The notes: generated by a model not told the origin, from the letters alone. Shown: positions 51,308-60,438, numbered from the stretch's first letter. The stretch: 64,000 nucleotides of DNA from Oscillospiraceae bacterium (GCA_910575695.1 CAJTGJ010000022.1:18681-82680), one strand, 5' to 3'. Numbers and translations are program-made.

Positions 51308-52687
51308 TCATTTACACAGTGCGGGCGCCGCGCCGCCCTTGTCCATGTTTCGCTTCACGCCGCGGTACATGAGCGCCGCGGCCAAAAGGCCCACCGCCTC
51401 CGAGACGATGAAGGCGATCCAGACGCCGTTCACGTCCCACAGCAGCACAAAAATCACGATACAGGCCACCGGGGCCGCCATGCCGCGGATCATAGCCGTC
51501 CAGAATGCCTGCCTGGGGGCGTGGACGGCCTCAAAGTACACATTGAGCAGCACCGCCTGGCCCGCCAGAACGTAGGCGGGGGAAATGATGCGGATGCCAA
51601 CGCGGCACAGCCCAGACAGGGCCGGAGTCGGATGATCCAGAAACGCGGACACCAGCACCTCCGGGCAGAGCTCAGCGAATACCACATAGGCCAGCGCCAG
51701 CACCAGTGAGGCAATCCTCCCCAGCCGGAGCAGCTGCGCCGCCCGATCCCGGCATCCCGCGCCAATGTTGTAGCTTACCAGGGGCTGCACCGCATTGGAC
51801 ACACCCGCCAGCCCGCACACAACCACATTGCCCAGATTGGCAATAACGCCGTAGGCGGATACTGCCGTGTCCCCGGAGACCCACATCAAAATCAAGTTTA
51901 CCAGCAGCACCACTACAGAGCCGGAAAACTCCCGCAAGAAATCTGGCGCGCCGTTGTACACCATTTCTCCGATCAGCACTGGATTGACACTGCTCTGCCA
52001 CACCTTTAAATCAGAGTTTTTCCGAAGGGTGCCGCACACTGCCACCAGGAAGCCCAGGGCCAGAGCCAGGCCGGTGGCCAAGGCCGCCCCCGCCATACCC
52101 ATCTGAAGCTCCCATACCAGCAGGATGTCCAATATGATGTTGCTGCTGGTGGTCACGGTAGTGATTACCATGGAAAAGCCAGGCGCCCCGTCGTTGCGCA
52201 TATAGACCGTGTAGAAGGTCTCAAAGCAATAGCAGGGGGCAAACCAGAACACATACCGCAGGTATTCCGCAGACATGGTGTGAAAGGACGCCCCAGCGCA
52301 CAGCAGGTAGCTGATCTGGTCGTTGAAGCTTACCCCCACCACCATAATCAGTACAGTGACCGCGCCCATCACCGCCACCGAGGTCCCATAATACCGCCTG
52401 GCTTCCGCTCGCTTCCCCTCGCCCATGCGGTTGGAAAAGAGATTGGACGAGCCATAACCGAACAAAAACCCGATGGCATACAAAAGGCCGGTGACTGGAA
52501 CCACTACATTTAACGCCGCCAAACCAGCCTCGCCAATTTTCAGCCCAACGCAGATGGTATCAATCAGAAAGTTCCCTGCCACGAACATGGTCGCAATCAC
52601 ACTGGGGAATAGAAAACGAAGGAACAGCGTTGGCACACTACTGGCCAGCATCTGCTGGTCTTTATTGAGATTTTTACTGCTTCGCAT
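51308..52687 (-). CDS. MATE-family efflux transporter
   Basis: 459 residues with 12 membrane helices in two six-helix bundles, including PVTGLLYAIGFLFGYGSSNLFSNRMGEG (helix 2 region) and PLVSYNIGAG in the second bundle, both typical of clostridial MATE exporters. It uses a cation gradient to export small molecules. Its place in the sugar locus, 129 bp after kbaZ, may mean export of a toxic intermediate or aglycone. AGGAGG precedes the ATG. Confidence 0.93.
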   Translation of the reverse strand: MRSSKNLNKDQQMLASSVPTLFLRFLFPSVIATMFVAGNFLIDTICVGLKIGEAGLAALNVVVPVTGLLYAIGFLFGYGSSNLFSNRMGEGKRAEARRYYGTSVAVMGAVTVLIMVVGVSFNDQISYLLCAGASFHTMSAEYLRYVFWFAPCYCFETFYTVYMRNDGAPGFSMVITTVTTSSNIILDILLVWELQMGMAGAALATGLALALGFLVAVCGTLRKNSDLKVWQSSVNPVLIGEMVYNGAPDFLREFSGSVVVLLVNLILMWVSGDTAVSAYGVIANLGNVVVCGLAGVSNAVQPLVSYNIGAGCRDRAAQLLRLGRIASLVLALAYVVFAELCPEVLVSAFLDHPTPALSGLCRVGIRIISPAYVLAGQAVLLNVYFEAVHAPRQAFWTAMIRGMAAPVACIVIFVLLWDVNGVWIAFIVSEAVGLLAAALMYRGVKRNMDKGGAAPALCK

Positions 52688-52816
52688 AAAGTCCTCCTGA
52701 ATTGATTTACAAATACATCCGATACTTTCAAACGCCCAGCCCCTTTACGGAATGCCGTCTATGCACCTTCGTATGTAAATCTTCTTCAGGCCGCGCCGCC
52801 CGGCTGTTTCGTCCAG

Positions 52817-54112
52817 TCAGAGGAAGCCAAGCTTCCCCATATCGCCTGCGGCGTAGTGGTATTCCCGGCAGCACTCCGCGATCCGATCCAGCAGCAGCTC
52901 CTGCGCCACGGGGCGCAGCGCACCCTGCTGCACCCGCGCTGTCTGCTGGGGAAGGTACTGGGAGATGAGCTGGAGGGGGATCTCCCGCTCGCCCAGGCAG
53001 GAGATCAGGCCGCTGACCGCCTGCTGCACCCCGGGGGTGTTGAGGTAGTACCGGCAGCGGTCGGACATTCCAAAACACATCTCGTACGCCACTTCCTCCG
53101 GCGTACCCTGGTAGTAGGATTTCCAATAGCTGTCGTTTTCCTTCATGGCGGCAACCAGCGCCGCGCGGAAGGACACGCACTCCACGCCGGGCAGCTCAGA
53201 GGCAATGGCTTCAAGGGCAAACAGTCCCTCCCGTGCCGCGTTGGTCAGGGCGGGGCCCACCTTTAAGATGGCGATGCCGTCCTCTACCATCTGCCGCAGG
53301 CATTCCAAGGGCTGGTAGTCCGTGGAGTGCCCCTCGAACACGATACCAGGGTAGTCCCGCTTGGCCCGGCACAGCTCTGCGGCCGCTGCCCGGTCATAGG
53401 GATGTACGGTGTCGTTGGTGAACTCCACCCCTGGCTGCACCACAAAGCCCACAATGTTTTCCAGATCCACGCCCACCTGCTGACAGCAGCGGAAGAACAG
53501 TTCCAGCTCCCTGCGGAACTGCTCCGGGCCGGTAACCGCCAGCTCGTCCTCCATGGCCCCGCCGGGCACGGGCACCTCGCTGCCCACTACGTAGACAGGG
53601 TGGACACTGGCGCCCAGCTTCTCCCATGCCTTCTCGCACACGACAGCCAGCCGGGCGCTGCGCCGGGCGATCAGCTCGTGGCTGAAGGCGCCATCCGTCA
53701 AATCCGTGCCAAGGGCCATACTGGCGTCAATATGGATTTTCTGAAATCCGGCGGACACAAACTGCGCCACCAGCGTCTCCGCCTTTTCCATCGCGGCGGC
53801 GGCGTCCTCACCCCGCCACACCAGCGGCCCCAGATGATCCCCGCCCAGAATCACGTTTCCGCAGGGCATTCCAGTCTCATCTGCCAGGGTATACACCCAG
53901 TCGGCAAAATCCGCCGGCGTCATACCGGTGTAGCCGCCGAACTGGTTGACCTGGTTGGCGGTGGCCTCGATGAGCACGGGGATGCGCTGTGCCCTGCCGT
54001 AGGCCAGGGCGGCGCGGATCACATATTCGTTGGCGCTGCACACGGAGTAAATGCCCACAGGCTCCCCCGCGCTTTGCAGACGCACTAATTTTTTCAGCTG
54101 GTTCTCCGTCAT
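52817..54112 (-). CDS. kbaZ: tagatose-1,6-bisphosphate aldolase, KbaZ/GatZ-type subunit
   Basis: 431 residues matching KbaZ/GatZ: GIYSVCSANEYVIRAAL, EATANQVNQFGGYTGM, LGGDHLGP and EGHSTDYQ. KbaZ/GatZ is the stabilising subunit of the class II aldolase; the catalytic KbaY/GatY subunit is not in this window. Some such proteins have been proposed to have their own kinase or aldolase role. With AgaS it points to a tagatose-phosphate route. The ATG at 54112 has AGGAAG 6 nt upstream. Confidence 0.88.
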   Translation of the reverse strand: MTENQLKKLVRLQSAGEPVGIYSVCSANEYVIRAALAYGRAQRIPVLIEATANQVNQFGGYTGMTPADFADWVYTLADETGMPCGNVILGGDHLGPLVWRGEDAAAAMEKAETLVAQFVSAGFQKIHIDASMALGTDLTDGAFSHELIARRSARLAVVCEKAWEKLGASVHPVYVVGSEVPVPGGAMEDELAVTGPEQFRRELELFFRCCQQVGVDLENIVGFVVQPGVEFTNDTVHPYDRAAAAELCRAKRDYPGIVFEGHSTDYQPLECLRQMVEDGIAILKVGPALTNAAREGLFALEAIASELPGVECVSFRAALVAAMKENDSYWKSYYQGTPEEVAYEMCFGMSDRCRYYLNTPGVQQAVSGLISCLGEREIPLQLISQYLPQQTARVQQGALRPVAQELLLDRIAECCREYHYAAGDMGKLGFL

Positions 54113-54143
54113 GTCAATCTTCCTGCTTTCCACGGGATTTTAT

Positions 54144-54173
54144 GATGTGTTGGGCCTTGCGGCCCAACACATC
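54144..54173 (-). promoter_or_regulatory. stable GNRA hairpin between binding-protein and kbaZ genes
   Basis: Perfect 13-bp stem GATGTGTTGGGCC / GGCCCAACACATC; in the RNA the loop is GCAA, a GNRA tetraloop. No T run follows. It lies 15 bp after the binding-protein stop, the usual place for a stem that protects the abundant binding-protein mRNA or limits read-through. Confidence 0.75.
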
Positions 54174-54188
54174 ACAGTTTGTCCTGAT

Positions 54189-55508
54189 TCAGCTCCTGCC
54201 AAAGTTCTCCTGGAGCATGACCTCCGCCTGACTCTGGATGCTGTTCAGACAGGCGTCCACGTCGCCGTCCACCAGAACCTGGCGCAGCGCCTCACGAATA
54301 ATGGTATAGGTCAAGGTGGAGGGGGTGAGCATATACGCGCCGTCCTCCTGGGCATAGGGCAGCACCTTGTTGGCAATGGCGATGGCCTTCTCGATGGAGC
54401 CCACGCTGGCGTCGTACTCCAGGTCGCCCAGTGCGTCCGCGCGGGAGGGCAGGGCGCCGGTGGTGATCGCCCAGTCGCCGATTTCGCTGGCGGAGGTCAT
54501 GAACTTCACGAACTCCCAGGCTGCGGCGGACACAGTCTCATCACACCGGGAGGAGACAATGTAGCCCCAGCCGCCGGTGGCCAGAGAGACAGGGTCGGAA
54601 CCATCTACAAAGGGGGGCAGGTTGAACACCTGGTACTCACTGTCGGGAATGTCGCTGTCAAAGCCGCCGGCGTACCAGGGGGCTCCGATGCACATCACAG
54701 CGGTGCCTTCCACAAAGTCCTCATAACGGGAGTTGTTGCCGCTGCACAGGGCGTCCTCGCCTGTGCCCAGGTATTGCAGCATGAACTCCACGGCCTTGCG
54801 GGCCTCCTCGGTCTGGAAGTGAACGGTCTGGTTGGCCTCATCCCGGAAGTCGCCGCCAAACTGGAAAATCAGGGACTGGAACATGGCCTCCCACTGGGCG
54901 TAGGCATAGCTTAAGCCGGCCTGTGTCACGTTGCCGGAGGAGTCCTTCACCGTGACGGATTTGGCAAACTCCACCAGCTCCGCCCAGGTCTGGGGCCCGT
55001 CGTTCTCCATCCAGCCGTCAGGCAGGGACACGCCCAGGGACTCCAGCTTGGTCATGTTGACAAACAGGTTGGGGGATTCCACATTAATCTCGTTGGGGAT
55101 GGCATAATACTTCCCATTGAGCATCTTGTTGGCGGCAGCGCCCTCGAAGAAGGTGCTCTCAATCTCCCCGGCGGTGTACACATCGGAGGGGACTTCCTGG
55201 ATCTTGCCGGCATTGGCATACTCGCCGATGCTGGAGTAAGTAAAGATCACATTGGCCTCCTGGCTGGCGCTGAACGCCTGGCTGAGCTTGTCCGCAAAGT
55301 CGGAAAAGTACTCAACCTGAATGTCGATGTCCTCATGCTCCTTCTCAAAGCGCTCAATGGCCGGCTCAAAGTACGCCTGCCAGGCTACGGTGTCCTGGGT
55401 CCAGAAGGTGACAACTGTCTTTCCGTTCCCTCCGTCCCCGCTGCCGCAGCCGGCCAGGGCTCCGGCCAGCATACACACGGCCAACAGCATTGCAATTGCT
55501 TTCTTCAT
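54189..55508 (-). CDS. ABC transporter sugar-binding lipoprotein
   Basis: 439 residues. The signal peptide ends in the lipobox LAGC (about residue 20), so it is lipid-anchored outside. The mature part is a CUT1-type binding protein (SBP_bac_1): VTFWTQDTVAWQAYFEPAIERFEKE, then aromatic sugar-binding candidates such as W in GGWGYIVSS. Likely partner of the MalF/MalG-type permeases about 12 kb away on the same strand. The ATG at 55508 follows AAAGGA. First gene of the locus. Confidence 0.93.
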   Translation of the reverse strand: MKKAIAMLLAVCMLAGALAGCGSGDGGNGKTVVTFWTQDTVAWQAYFEPAIERFEKEHEDIDIQVEYFSDFADKLSQAFSASQEANVIFTYSSIGEYANAGKIQEVPSDVYTAGEIESTFFEGAAANKMLNGKYYAIPNEINVESPNLFVNMTKLESLGVSLPDGWMENDGPQTWAELVEFAKSVTVKDSSGNVTQAGLSYAYAQWEAMFQSLIFQFGGDFRDEANQTVHFQTEEARKAVEFMLQYLGTGEDALCSGNNSRYEDFVEGTAVMCIGAPWYAGGFDSDIPDSEYQVFNLPPFVDGSDPVSLATGGWGYIVSSRCDETVSAAAWEFVKFMTSASEIGDWAITTGALPSRADALGDLEYDASVGSIEKAIAIANKVLPYAQEDGAYMLTPSTLTYTIIREALRQVLVDGDVDACLNSIQSQAEVMLQENFGRS

Positions 55509-55586
55509 TTCGTTCCATCCTTTCATTTTTTTAGTTTGTGGGGAAAACTGTGAAAAAACCTCTTGCTTTTTTGACAGTGTTAGTAT

Positions 55587-55636
55587 ATCATAATGTTATG
55601 ATGAATGATATTAAAAAATTCATTCAAAATATCATT
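55587..55636. promoter_or_regulatory. two dyads between the binding-protein and AraC genes
   Basis: Perfect dyad ATCATAA-TG-TTATGAT (55587-55602), and AATGATATT (55604-55612) with its exact complement AATATCATT (55628-55636). A TATACT -10 for the binding-protein gene lies next to them on the minus strand without a good -35, as expected for an activator-dependent promoter. Confidence 0.6.
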
Positions 55637-55684
55637 ATCTTTAGTTATTTGTGCGATTCTCCAAATTAAGGCAGGTACCGCGCC

Positions 55685-56434
55685 ATGAAAACAATCATTC
55701 TGTCCCGGCAGAGCTGCTCAGACCTCAAGCAGCCCTGCCCCTGCGCTCGACATGATGCGCTGCTGCTCATCCAAAATTCAGCCGGCGCACTGAACGGCTG
55801 CCAGTTTCAAAAGAACCTGGCGGCGCTGCTCACTCCGCTGAGCCCCTTTGAGCTTCAGACAAGCAGTCCCGAGGGTGAGGCGCTGGTCATTTCCTTCTCC
55901 CCCGGCCTGCCCGATTTGCCCGCTGGAGGCGTCCCCCTTCTCGTTCCGGACGTGTCTGAAGCGCTGCGGCAGTATTTCCTTGCCGCCTTCCGCCTGCTGG
56001 AGCCACTCCCCTGCCATGTGTCCGACGCCGCGGCAGAGGCTTCAATCCGTGCCCTGGCCCTCTGTATATCCCGGCCCAGCGCGGTCAGCCGCGCAGACCG
56101 CTCCCACGCCCGGCAGATCGTGGAACAGGCACAGCGGATTATCTGCCAGGAATACGCCAGCGAGCTGACCCTGCAGGCCGTAGCCGGCGAGCTGTTTGTC
56201 AACCCATGCTATCTGAGCACCATCTTCCGGCAGATCACAGGCTGCACCTTCCGCAGTTATTTGAAAAGCACCCGGCTCCAGCACGTCAAGCGGCTGCTGG
56301 TCCAGACCAACTGCCTCATCACCGACATCGCCATGCAGACCGGGTTCAACAGCGCGGCCTATCTTATCAGCAGTTTTCGTCAGACTTTCGGCATCACACC
56401 CAGTGCGTACCGCACCCAGCAGCTGAAGCCGTAG
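55685..56434 (+). CDS. AraC-family transcriptional regulator
   Basis: 249 residues. A divergent N-terminal sensor half (about 1-135) without recognised motif and a C-terminal double HTH (about 145-249: [26 protein letters not shown] and [32 protein letters not shown]). Divergent from the sugar-binding-protein gene and 31 bp upstream of the aldehyde dehydrogenase gene, so it may control both sides. The ligand is unknown. Confidence 0.93.
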   Translation: MKTIILSRQSCSDLKQPCPCARHDALLLIQNSAGALNGCQFQKNLAALLTPLSPFELQTSSPEGEALVISFSPGLPDLPAGGVPLLVPDVSEALRQYFLAAFRLLEPLPCHVSDAAAEASIRALALCISRPSAVSRADRSHARQIVEQAQRIICQEYASELTLQAVAGELFVNPCYLSTIFRQITGCTFRSYLKSTRLQHVKRLLVQTNCLITDIAMQTGFNSAAYLISSFRQTFGITPSAYRTQQLKP

Positions 56435-56465
56435 TATAGTCAAAAAACACAAGGAGGAATCTACG

Positions 56466-57347
56466 ATGAACAAAATTGGCGTAGCCGTCATTGGGCCCGG
56501 CAATATCGGCACCGACCTGATGCTCAAGGTCTTTCGCAGCACCCGCCTGGAAATGCGTATGATGGTGGGCGTGGTGGAGTCCGCAGGGATTGAGCGGGCC
56601 CGGCAGCGGGGCGTCCCCGCCACCACCCGGGGCATAGACGATCTGTTGGCGCGCAAGGACGAGCTTGGCGTTCAGATTGTCTTTGACGCCACCGGCGCGG
56701 CCCCCCATCTGATCCATGCCCCCCTGCTGCGCCAGGCGGGGCTGTACGCCATCGACCTGACCCCTGCCGCTGTGGGGCCATACTTAGTACCCAGCGTCAA
56801 TCTCGAGCGGATTGAAAACGAGATGAATATCAACATGGTAACCTGCGGCGGTCAGGCCACCGTCCCTATTGTGTATGCCATATCCCGGGTGGCGGGAGCC
56901 AAATATGCCGAGATCGTCTCCGCCATTTCCTCCAAAAGCGCCGGCCCCGGCACCCGCGGCAATATCGACGAGTTCACTGAGACCACCGCCAAGGCGCTGG
57001 AGCAGGTGGGCGGCGCCGATCGGGGCAAAGCCATCATCATCCTCAACCCTGCCGAACCCCCTATCATGATGTCCAACACGGTTTACGTCCAGATCAAGGA
57101 TCGGAGCCCCGGCATTTCGGAGCGCATTACCCGGTCCGTCCATGAGATGGTGGGTGTGATCCAGCAGTATGTCCCCGGTTATCAGCTGCGGGTGCCCCCT
57201 CTTTTAGACGGGGACAAGGTCACGGTGTGCATCCAGGTACAGGGCGCGGGGGACTTCCTGCCGGTGTATTCCGGCAATCTGGATATCATCAATTCCGCCG
57301 CTATCGCCGCGGCGGAACATATCGCGGAAAAGCTTATGCAGCAATGA
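56466..57347 (+). CDS. mhpF: acetaldehyde dehydrogenase (acylating), DmpF/MhpF type
   Basis: 293 residues. Rossmann loop [12 protein letters not shown] (11-22) and catalytic C127 in [11 protein letters not shown]. It oxidises an aldehyde to the acyl-CoA with NAD and normally forms a channelling complex with 4-hydroxy-2-oxovalerate aldolase, whose gene lies 250 bp downstream. AAGGAGG precedes the ATG. In aromatic meta-cleavage the aldehyde is acetaldehyde or propanal; here, near an IlvD-type dehydratase, another short aldehyde is possible. Confidence 0.95.
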   Translation: MNKIGVAVIGPGNIGTDLMLKVFRSTRLEMRMMVGVVESAGIERARQRGVPATTRGIDDLLARKDELGVQIVFDATGAAPHLIHAPLLRQAGLYAIDLTPAAVGPYLVPSVNLERIENEMNINMVTCGGQATVPIVYAISRVAGAKYAEIVSAISSKSAGPGTRGNIDEFTETTAKALEQVGGADRGKAIIILNPAEPPIMMSNTVYVQIKDRSPGISERITRSVHEMVGVIQQYVPGYQLRVPPLLDGDKVTVCIQVQGAGDFLPVYSGNLDIINSAAIAAAEHIAEKLMQQ

Positions 57348-57597
57348 GGGCTTGAGCGGCCGTTCTATCGCGGGCGTCTGCAGGCCTGCTGCCTGAGAAC
57401 CTGTACTCACAACCTCAATCCGCCGTCTGGCCGGGCCCTTTCCCGCCATGCCGCGTTAAATTTTCTGGAAATACATCAGGCATTCCTGCGATAATCTGCC
57501 TTACCTGGCGAACAAAACTCGCCCATCCGGCGGCTTCGGCTGTGAATACCGGCCCTGAGCGGCTTGAAACTTATTCATATCAAGGAGGCTGAATAAT
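57348..57597 (+). other. 250-bp gap between mhpF and mhpE without a gene
   Basis: No coding frame and no convincing terminator. It separates two genes normally adjacent in an operon, so a decayed insertion is possible, but no terminal repeats or transposase remnant are visible. Confidence 0.4.
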
Positions 57598-58629
57598 ATG
57601 GCCCATTCCATCCACATCATTGACACCACCCTGCGGGACGGCTCCCACGCCGTCTCCCACAGCTATTCCCCTGACCAGGTGCGCGCCATCGCATCCCAGC
57701 TGGACGAGAGCGGGGTGTTCCTGATCGAAGTTTCCCATGGCGACGGCATCTCCGGTTCCAGCTATAATTACGGCTTTAACAAGCATGACGAATTAGAGCT
57801 AATCGCAGCGGCAGCCGACTGTGTGAAGAAGGCTAAAACAGGGGTTCTGCTGCTGCCCGGAATCGGTACGGTGGCTGACCTGAAGCAGGTGCGTTCCCTC
57901 GGGGTCGACGCGGTTCGGGTAGCAACCCATGCTACCGAAGCCGACATCAGCGCCCAGCATATTTCCGCGGCCAAGGAGCTGGGGATGTTTGCCACCGGTT
58001 TCCTTATGATGGCCCACATGGTGCCTCCGGAAAAAGTTGCCGAACAGGCCAAATTGATGGAGCGCTATGGGGCGGATTACATCAATATTGCCGACTCCGC
58101 CGGATATCTTCTGCCGGAGGACGTGGCTGTCCGCATCCGGGCGGTGCGGGAAGCAGTCTCCATCCCCGTGGGGTTCCATGCCCACAACAACCTGAGTCTG
58201 GCCATTGCCAACACCCTGTCCGCCATCGGCAGCGGCGCATCCTATGTGGATGCCACACTGCGCGGGCTGGGCGCCGGGGCGGGCAATGCCCAGCTGGAGG
58301 TGCTGGCAGGCGTTCTTCAGCGCAAAGGGCTGGACACGGGGCTGGACTTCTATCATCTGATGGACGTGGCGGAAAATGTGGTGGAGCCACTGATGCAGCG
58401 CCCTCAGGTAATCCGCAGCGCACCGCTGATGTTAGGCTACGCTGGCGTGTATTCCAGTTTCCTGCTCCATGTTTACCGCGCCGCGGACCGTTTCCAGGTC
58501 GATGCCCGGGATCTGCTGGTAGAAATCGGCAGACGGGGCATGGTCGGCGGGCAGGAGGACAAAATTGTGGAAATCGCCTACCTGATGGCCCAGAAAAAGG
58601 GCTCAGTATGCAAACAGGAGCCCGTGTAA
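57598..58629 (+). CDS. mhpE: 4-hydroxy-2-oxovalerate aldolase, DmpG/MhpE type
   Basis: 343 residues. HMGL-like TIM barrel with IIDTTLRDGSHAVSH (8-22), EVSHGDGISGSSYNYG (about 44-59), metal site HAHNN (about 198-202) and the communication domain after residue 270 that contacts the dehydrogenase. It cleaves 4-hydroxy-2-oxoacids to pyruvate and an aldehyde passed to the partner enzyme. AAGGAGG precedes the ATG. Confidence 0.96.
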   Translation: MAHSIHIIDTTLRDGSHAVSHSYSPDQVRAIASQLDESGVFLIEVSHGDGISGSSYNYGFNKHDELELIAAAADCVKKAKTGVLLLPGIGTVADLKQVRSLGVDAVRVATHATEADISAQHISAAKELGMFATGFLMMAHMVPPEKVAEQAKLMERYGADYINIADSAGYLLPEDVAVRIRAVREAVSIPVGFHAHNNLSLAIANTLSAIGSGASYVDATLRGLGAGAGNAQLEVLAGVLQRKGLDTGLDFYHLMDVAENVVEPLMQRPQVIRSAPLMLGYAGVYSSFLLHVYRAADRFQVDARDLLVEIGRRGMVGGQEDKIVEIAYLMAQKKGSVCKQEPV

Positions 58630-58655
58630 CAGGCACAGGAAAAAAAGATGAGGGA

Positions 58656-58698
58656 ATGGCGCCGGGGACTGGATCAGTCTCCCGGCGCCATTTCCTTT
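58656..58698. terminator. bidirectional terminator between mhpE and the facing gene
   Basis: Stem ATGGCGCCGGG (58656-58666) / CCCGGCGCCAT (58681-58691). T-rich TTCCTTTCC follows on plus; on minus a run of T lies about 12 bases on. Confidence 0.75.
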
Positions 58699-58711
58699 CC
58701 GGCTCTGATGG

Positions 58712-59272
58712 TCAGATCACGTGGCACTCCTTCTGCAGCTTTTCCAGCTCGCCGGGAGCGGCCTCCAGGGCCTGCTTCATTGCTTGCCGCGCCTGCATTT
58801 CCCGCTTTTGTGCGGAGGTGGCAAGGACTCCCTGCTGCTGGAGGTATTTCGCCAAGGTCATACCGAACAGTTTGGACGCCTGATTGCTCAGGTTTTTGAA
58901 TTTTGGAGCCAGGTCCGGATTTGCCGCCTTCAACTCATCCATCGTGCAGCAATTGGGCCCACCGGCATAGCGCTTTTTCAGCTCGTTGATGACGTCCATG
59001 TGGTTCCCCGCCGGGCGCCCCCCTTTACCGTCCCGCACTGTGTAGCCATAGGCTGTCAAAAAAGCTTTGCCGTCCGGGTAACCCAGCCGGCGGTACAGCT
59101 GGGTTACGGCCTCGCCCCATTTCTTATGGTCGTTGTGCAGACGGGTGACCACCTTGTCCGGATAGGCGGAATCCAGCTTTTCCTTGAGGCGCTGAATCCT
59201 TTGCCGGATGGCCTCCGGCTCCTGCCCCGGCGCAAAGAGGACCTGGGCTGCGGTGTTGGGATCGTTATTCAT
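58712..59272 (-). CDS. unknown cytoplasmic protein under its own operator
   Basis: 186 residues, no signal or membrane segment, rich in Lys/Gln/Ala helices. Segments include AIRQRIQRLKEKLDSAYPDK (coiled-coil-like, about 23-42), LHNDHKKWGEAVTQLYRRLGYPDGKAFL and a Gln/Ala-rich C-terminal helix. I do not recognise a domain; the YRRLGYPDGKAF and GGRPAGN segments may hint at DNA binding. The ATG at 59272 is chosen for the GGAGGTCACGAC site. Single-gene unit with a good promoter, a dyad operator and a shared terminator. Confidence 0.75.
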   Translation of the reverse strand: MNNDPNTAAQVLFAPGQEPEAIRQRIQRLKEKLDSAYPDKVVTRLHNDHKKWGEAVTQLYRRLGYPDGKAFLTAYGYTVRDGKGGRPAGNHMDVINELKKRYAGGPNCCTMDELKAANPDLAPKFKNLSNQASKLFGMTLAKYLQQQGVLATSAQKREMQARQAMKQALEAAPGELEKLQKECHVI

Positions 59273-59357
59273 GTCGTGACCTCCTCGTGCTTCCCAGATA
59301 AAGCCTGATTTTTGATATATACGGCATGAGATTATCTGAGCTCTTTTGTTCATTATT

Positions 59358-59408
59358 ATCATAACACCGCAGCTAAATATTGTAAATACTATGCAGTTTG
59401 CATAGTAT
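59358..59408 (-). promoter_or_regulatory. promoter and dyad operator of the unknown gene
   Basis: Minus strand TTTACA (59381-59386), 17-bp spacer, TATGAT (59358-59363). A perfect dyad with arms ATACTATGCA (59386-59395) and its complement (59399-59408), 3-base spacer, abuts the -35. The whole gap 59273-59642 holds this, a terminator, and no gene. Confidence 0.75.
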
Positions 59409-59502
59409 TTGACAGGCATAGGACAGTCATTCGCATTCCAGAATCATCCAGTTTTCCGGAAACCGGATGGGGACAGTAATGATGGCGGTCCGTCCGGGCA
59501 AA

Positions 59503-59539
59503 CAAAATGAGTGGGGATGTCCCGAAGGGACATCCCCAC
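59503..59539 (-). terminator. terminator of the kduI operon
   Basis: Perfect 13-bp stem GTGGGGATGTCCC / GGGACATCCCCAC with a 3-nt loop, then TCATTTTGTTTG on the minus strand, about 100 bp past the last stop. Confidence 0.8.
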
Positions 59540-59642
59540 TCACCTGTTGACGCGTTCTGCCTTCGAGCCACACGGTGCTCAGCGCACCCGGACGAGCAAG
59601 CCTTTTGCAGCCTTGTGCTCCGTCTGGCTGCTCTGCATCCGC

Positions 59643-60437
59643 TTAAACGATGGGATCGTCCCGTCCCCAAGCCTCGACCTGCGTCAGTGCGGGAAAGGGC
59701 GACGGATCGTCCTCGTCCTTGATGAGCTGCCCGATTTTCAGCCAGCGCACCGTGCGGGGCGTCATGTCAACCGTCTGACGGTCCCCCGTTTTCACAAAGG
59801 CCGGAGTGATCCGGGAGCCGTCCGAGAACCAAACGGTGCATCGTTTCCACCAGTTGTCGTGGGGAAAGTCCGCCCGCAGCGTGAATACCAGCCGGTCGAT
59901 GGTCACGTCCCGGCCAAACTCCAGGGTCAGCTCCGCTTCCGGGTCCCGGTTGATGCCCCAGCTCTGATAGGGCCAGGGGCCGTGGCTGTCATTGGCATAA
60001 CAGCCGTCAATGGCGTTGCGGGCGGCAAAAACGGATTCGCCCCGGGTCTCCACGTTGGCGGAGGCGTGGGGGAACAGGCCGCTGTTTTCGTGGCTGTCCA
60101 GGGGGTTGAGGGCCAGGTTGCGGTAAGCGCTGACCTCATCCCGCCCCGCCGCCCTGGCCTGGAGCAGATGGGCGCCCCCCGTGAAGGCTCTGGGAGAATA
60201 GCTCACCCGTTTCTCGCCAAAGGGCGCCATCAGGCGGAACTGCCCGGACAGCCAGCCCAGCACCTCGTCCATGCTGTCCTCCAGCTTTGCCGCCACATAT
60301 CCCGGCTGGCTGCCGTCAAGGCAGATCACGTCGCCCTCCTCGTAGGCGGCGGCGTAAACCAGCTTTGCGTCCTCTGTGCCGCTGGCGCGGGCCTTCACTG
60401 TGCCGTCCGCGCCTACAATGGAAATGGTCAGTTCCAT
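59643..60437 (-). CDS. discoidin-like (F5/8 type C) domain protein linked to kduI
   Basis: 264 residues. The C-terminal half (about 105-262) has the beta-sandwich pattern of carbohydrate-binding F5/8 type C domains: RNLALNPLDS, NAIDGCYANDSHGPWPYQSWG, ELTLEFGRDVTIDRLVFTLRADFPHDNWW and a late WLKIGQL. No signal peptide, so it is intracellular. It starts one base after the kduI stop. A helper in uronate handling is a fair guess; the catalytic role, if any, is unknown. Confidence 0.78.
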   Translation of the reverse strand: MELTISIVGADGTVKARASGTEDAKLVYAAAYEEGDVICLDGSQPGYVAAKLEDSMDEVLGWLSGQFRLMAPFGEKRVSYSPRAFTGGAHLLQARAAGRDEVSAYRNLALNPLDSHENSGLFPHASANVETRGESVFAARNAIDGCYANDSHGPWPYQSWGINRDPEAELTLEFGRDVTIDRLVFTLRADFPHDNWWKRCTVWFSDGSRITPAFVKTGDRQTVDMTPRTVRWLKIGQLIKDEDDPSPFPALTQVEAWGRDDPIV

Positions 60438-60438
60438 A

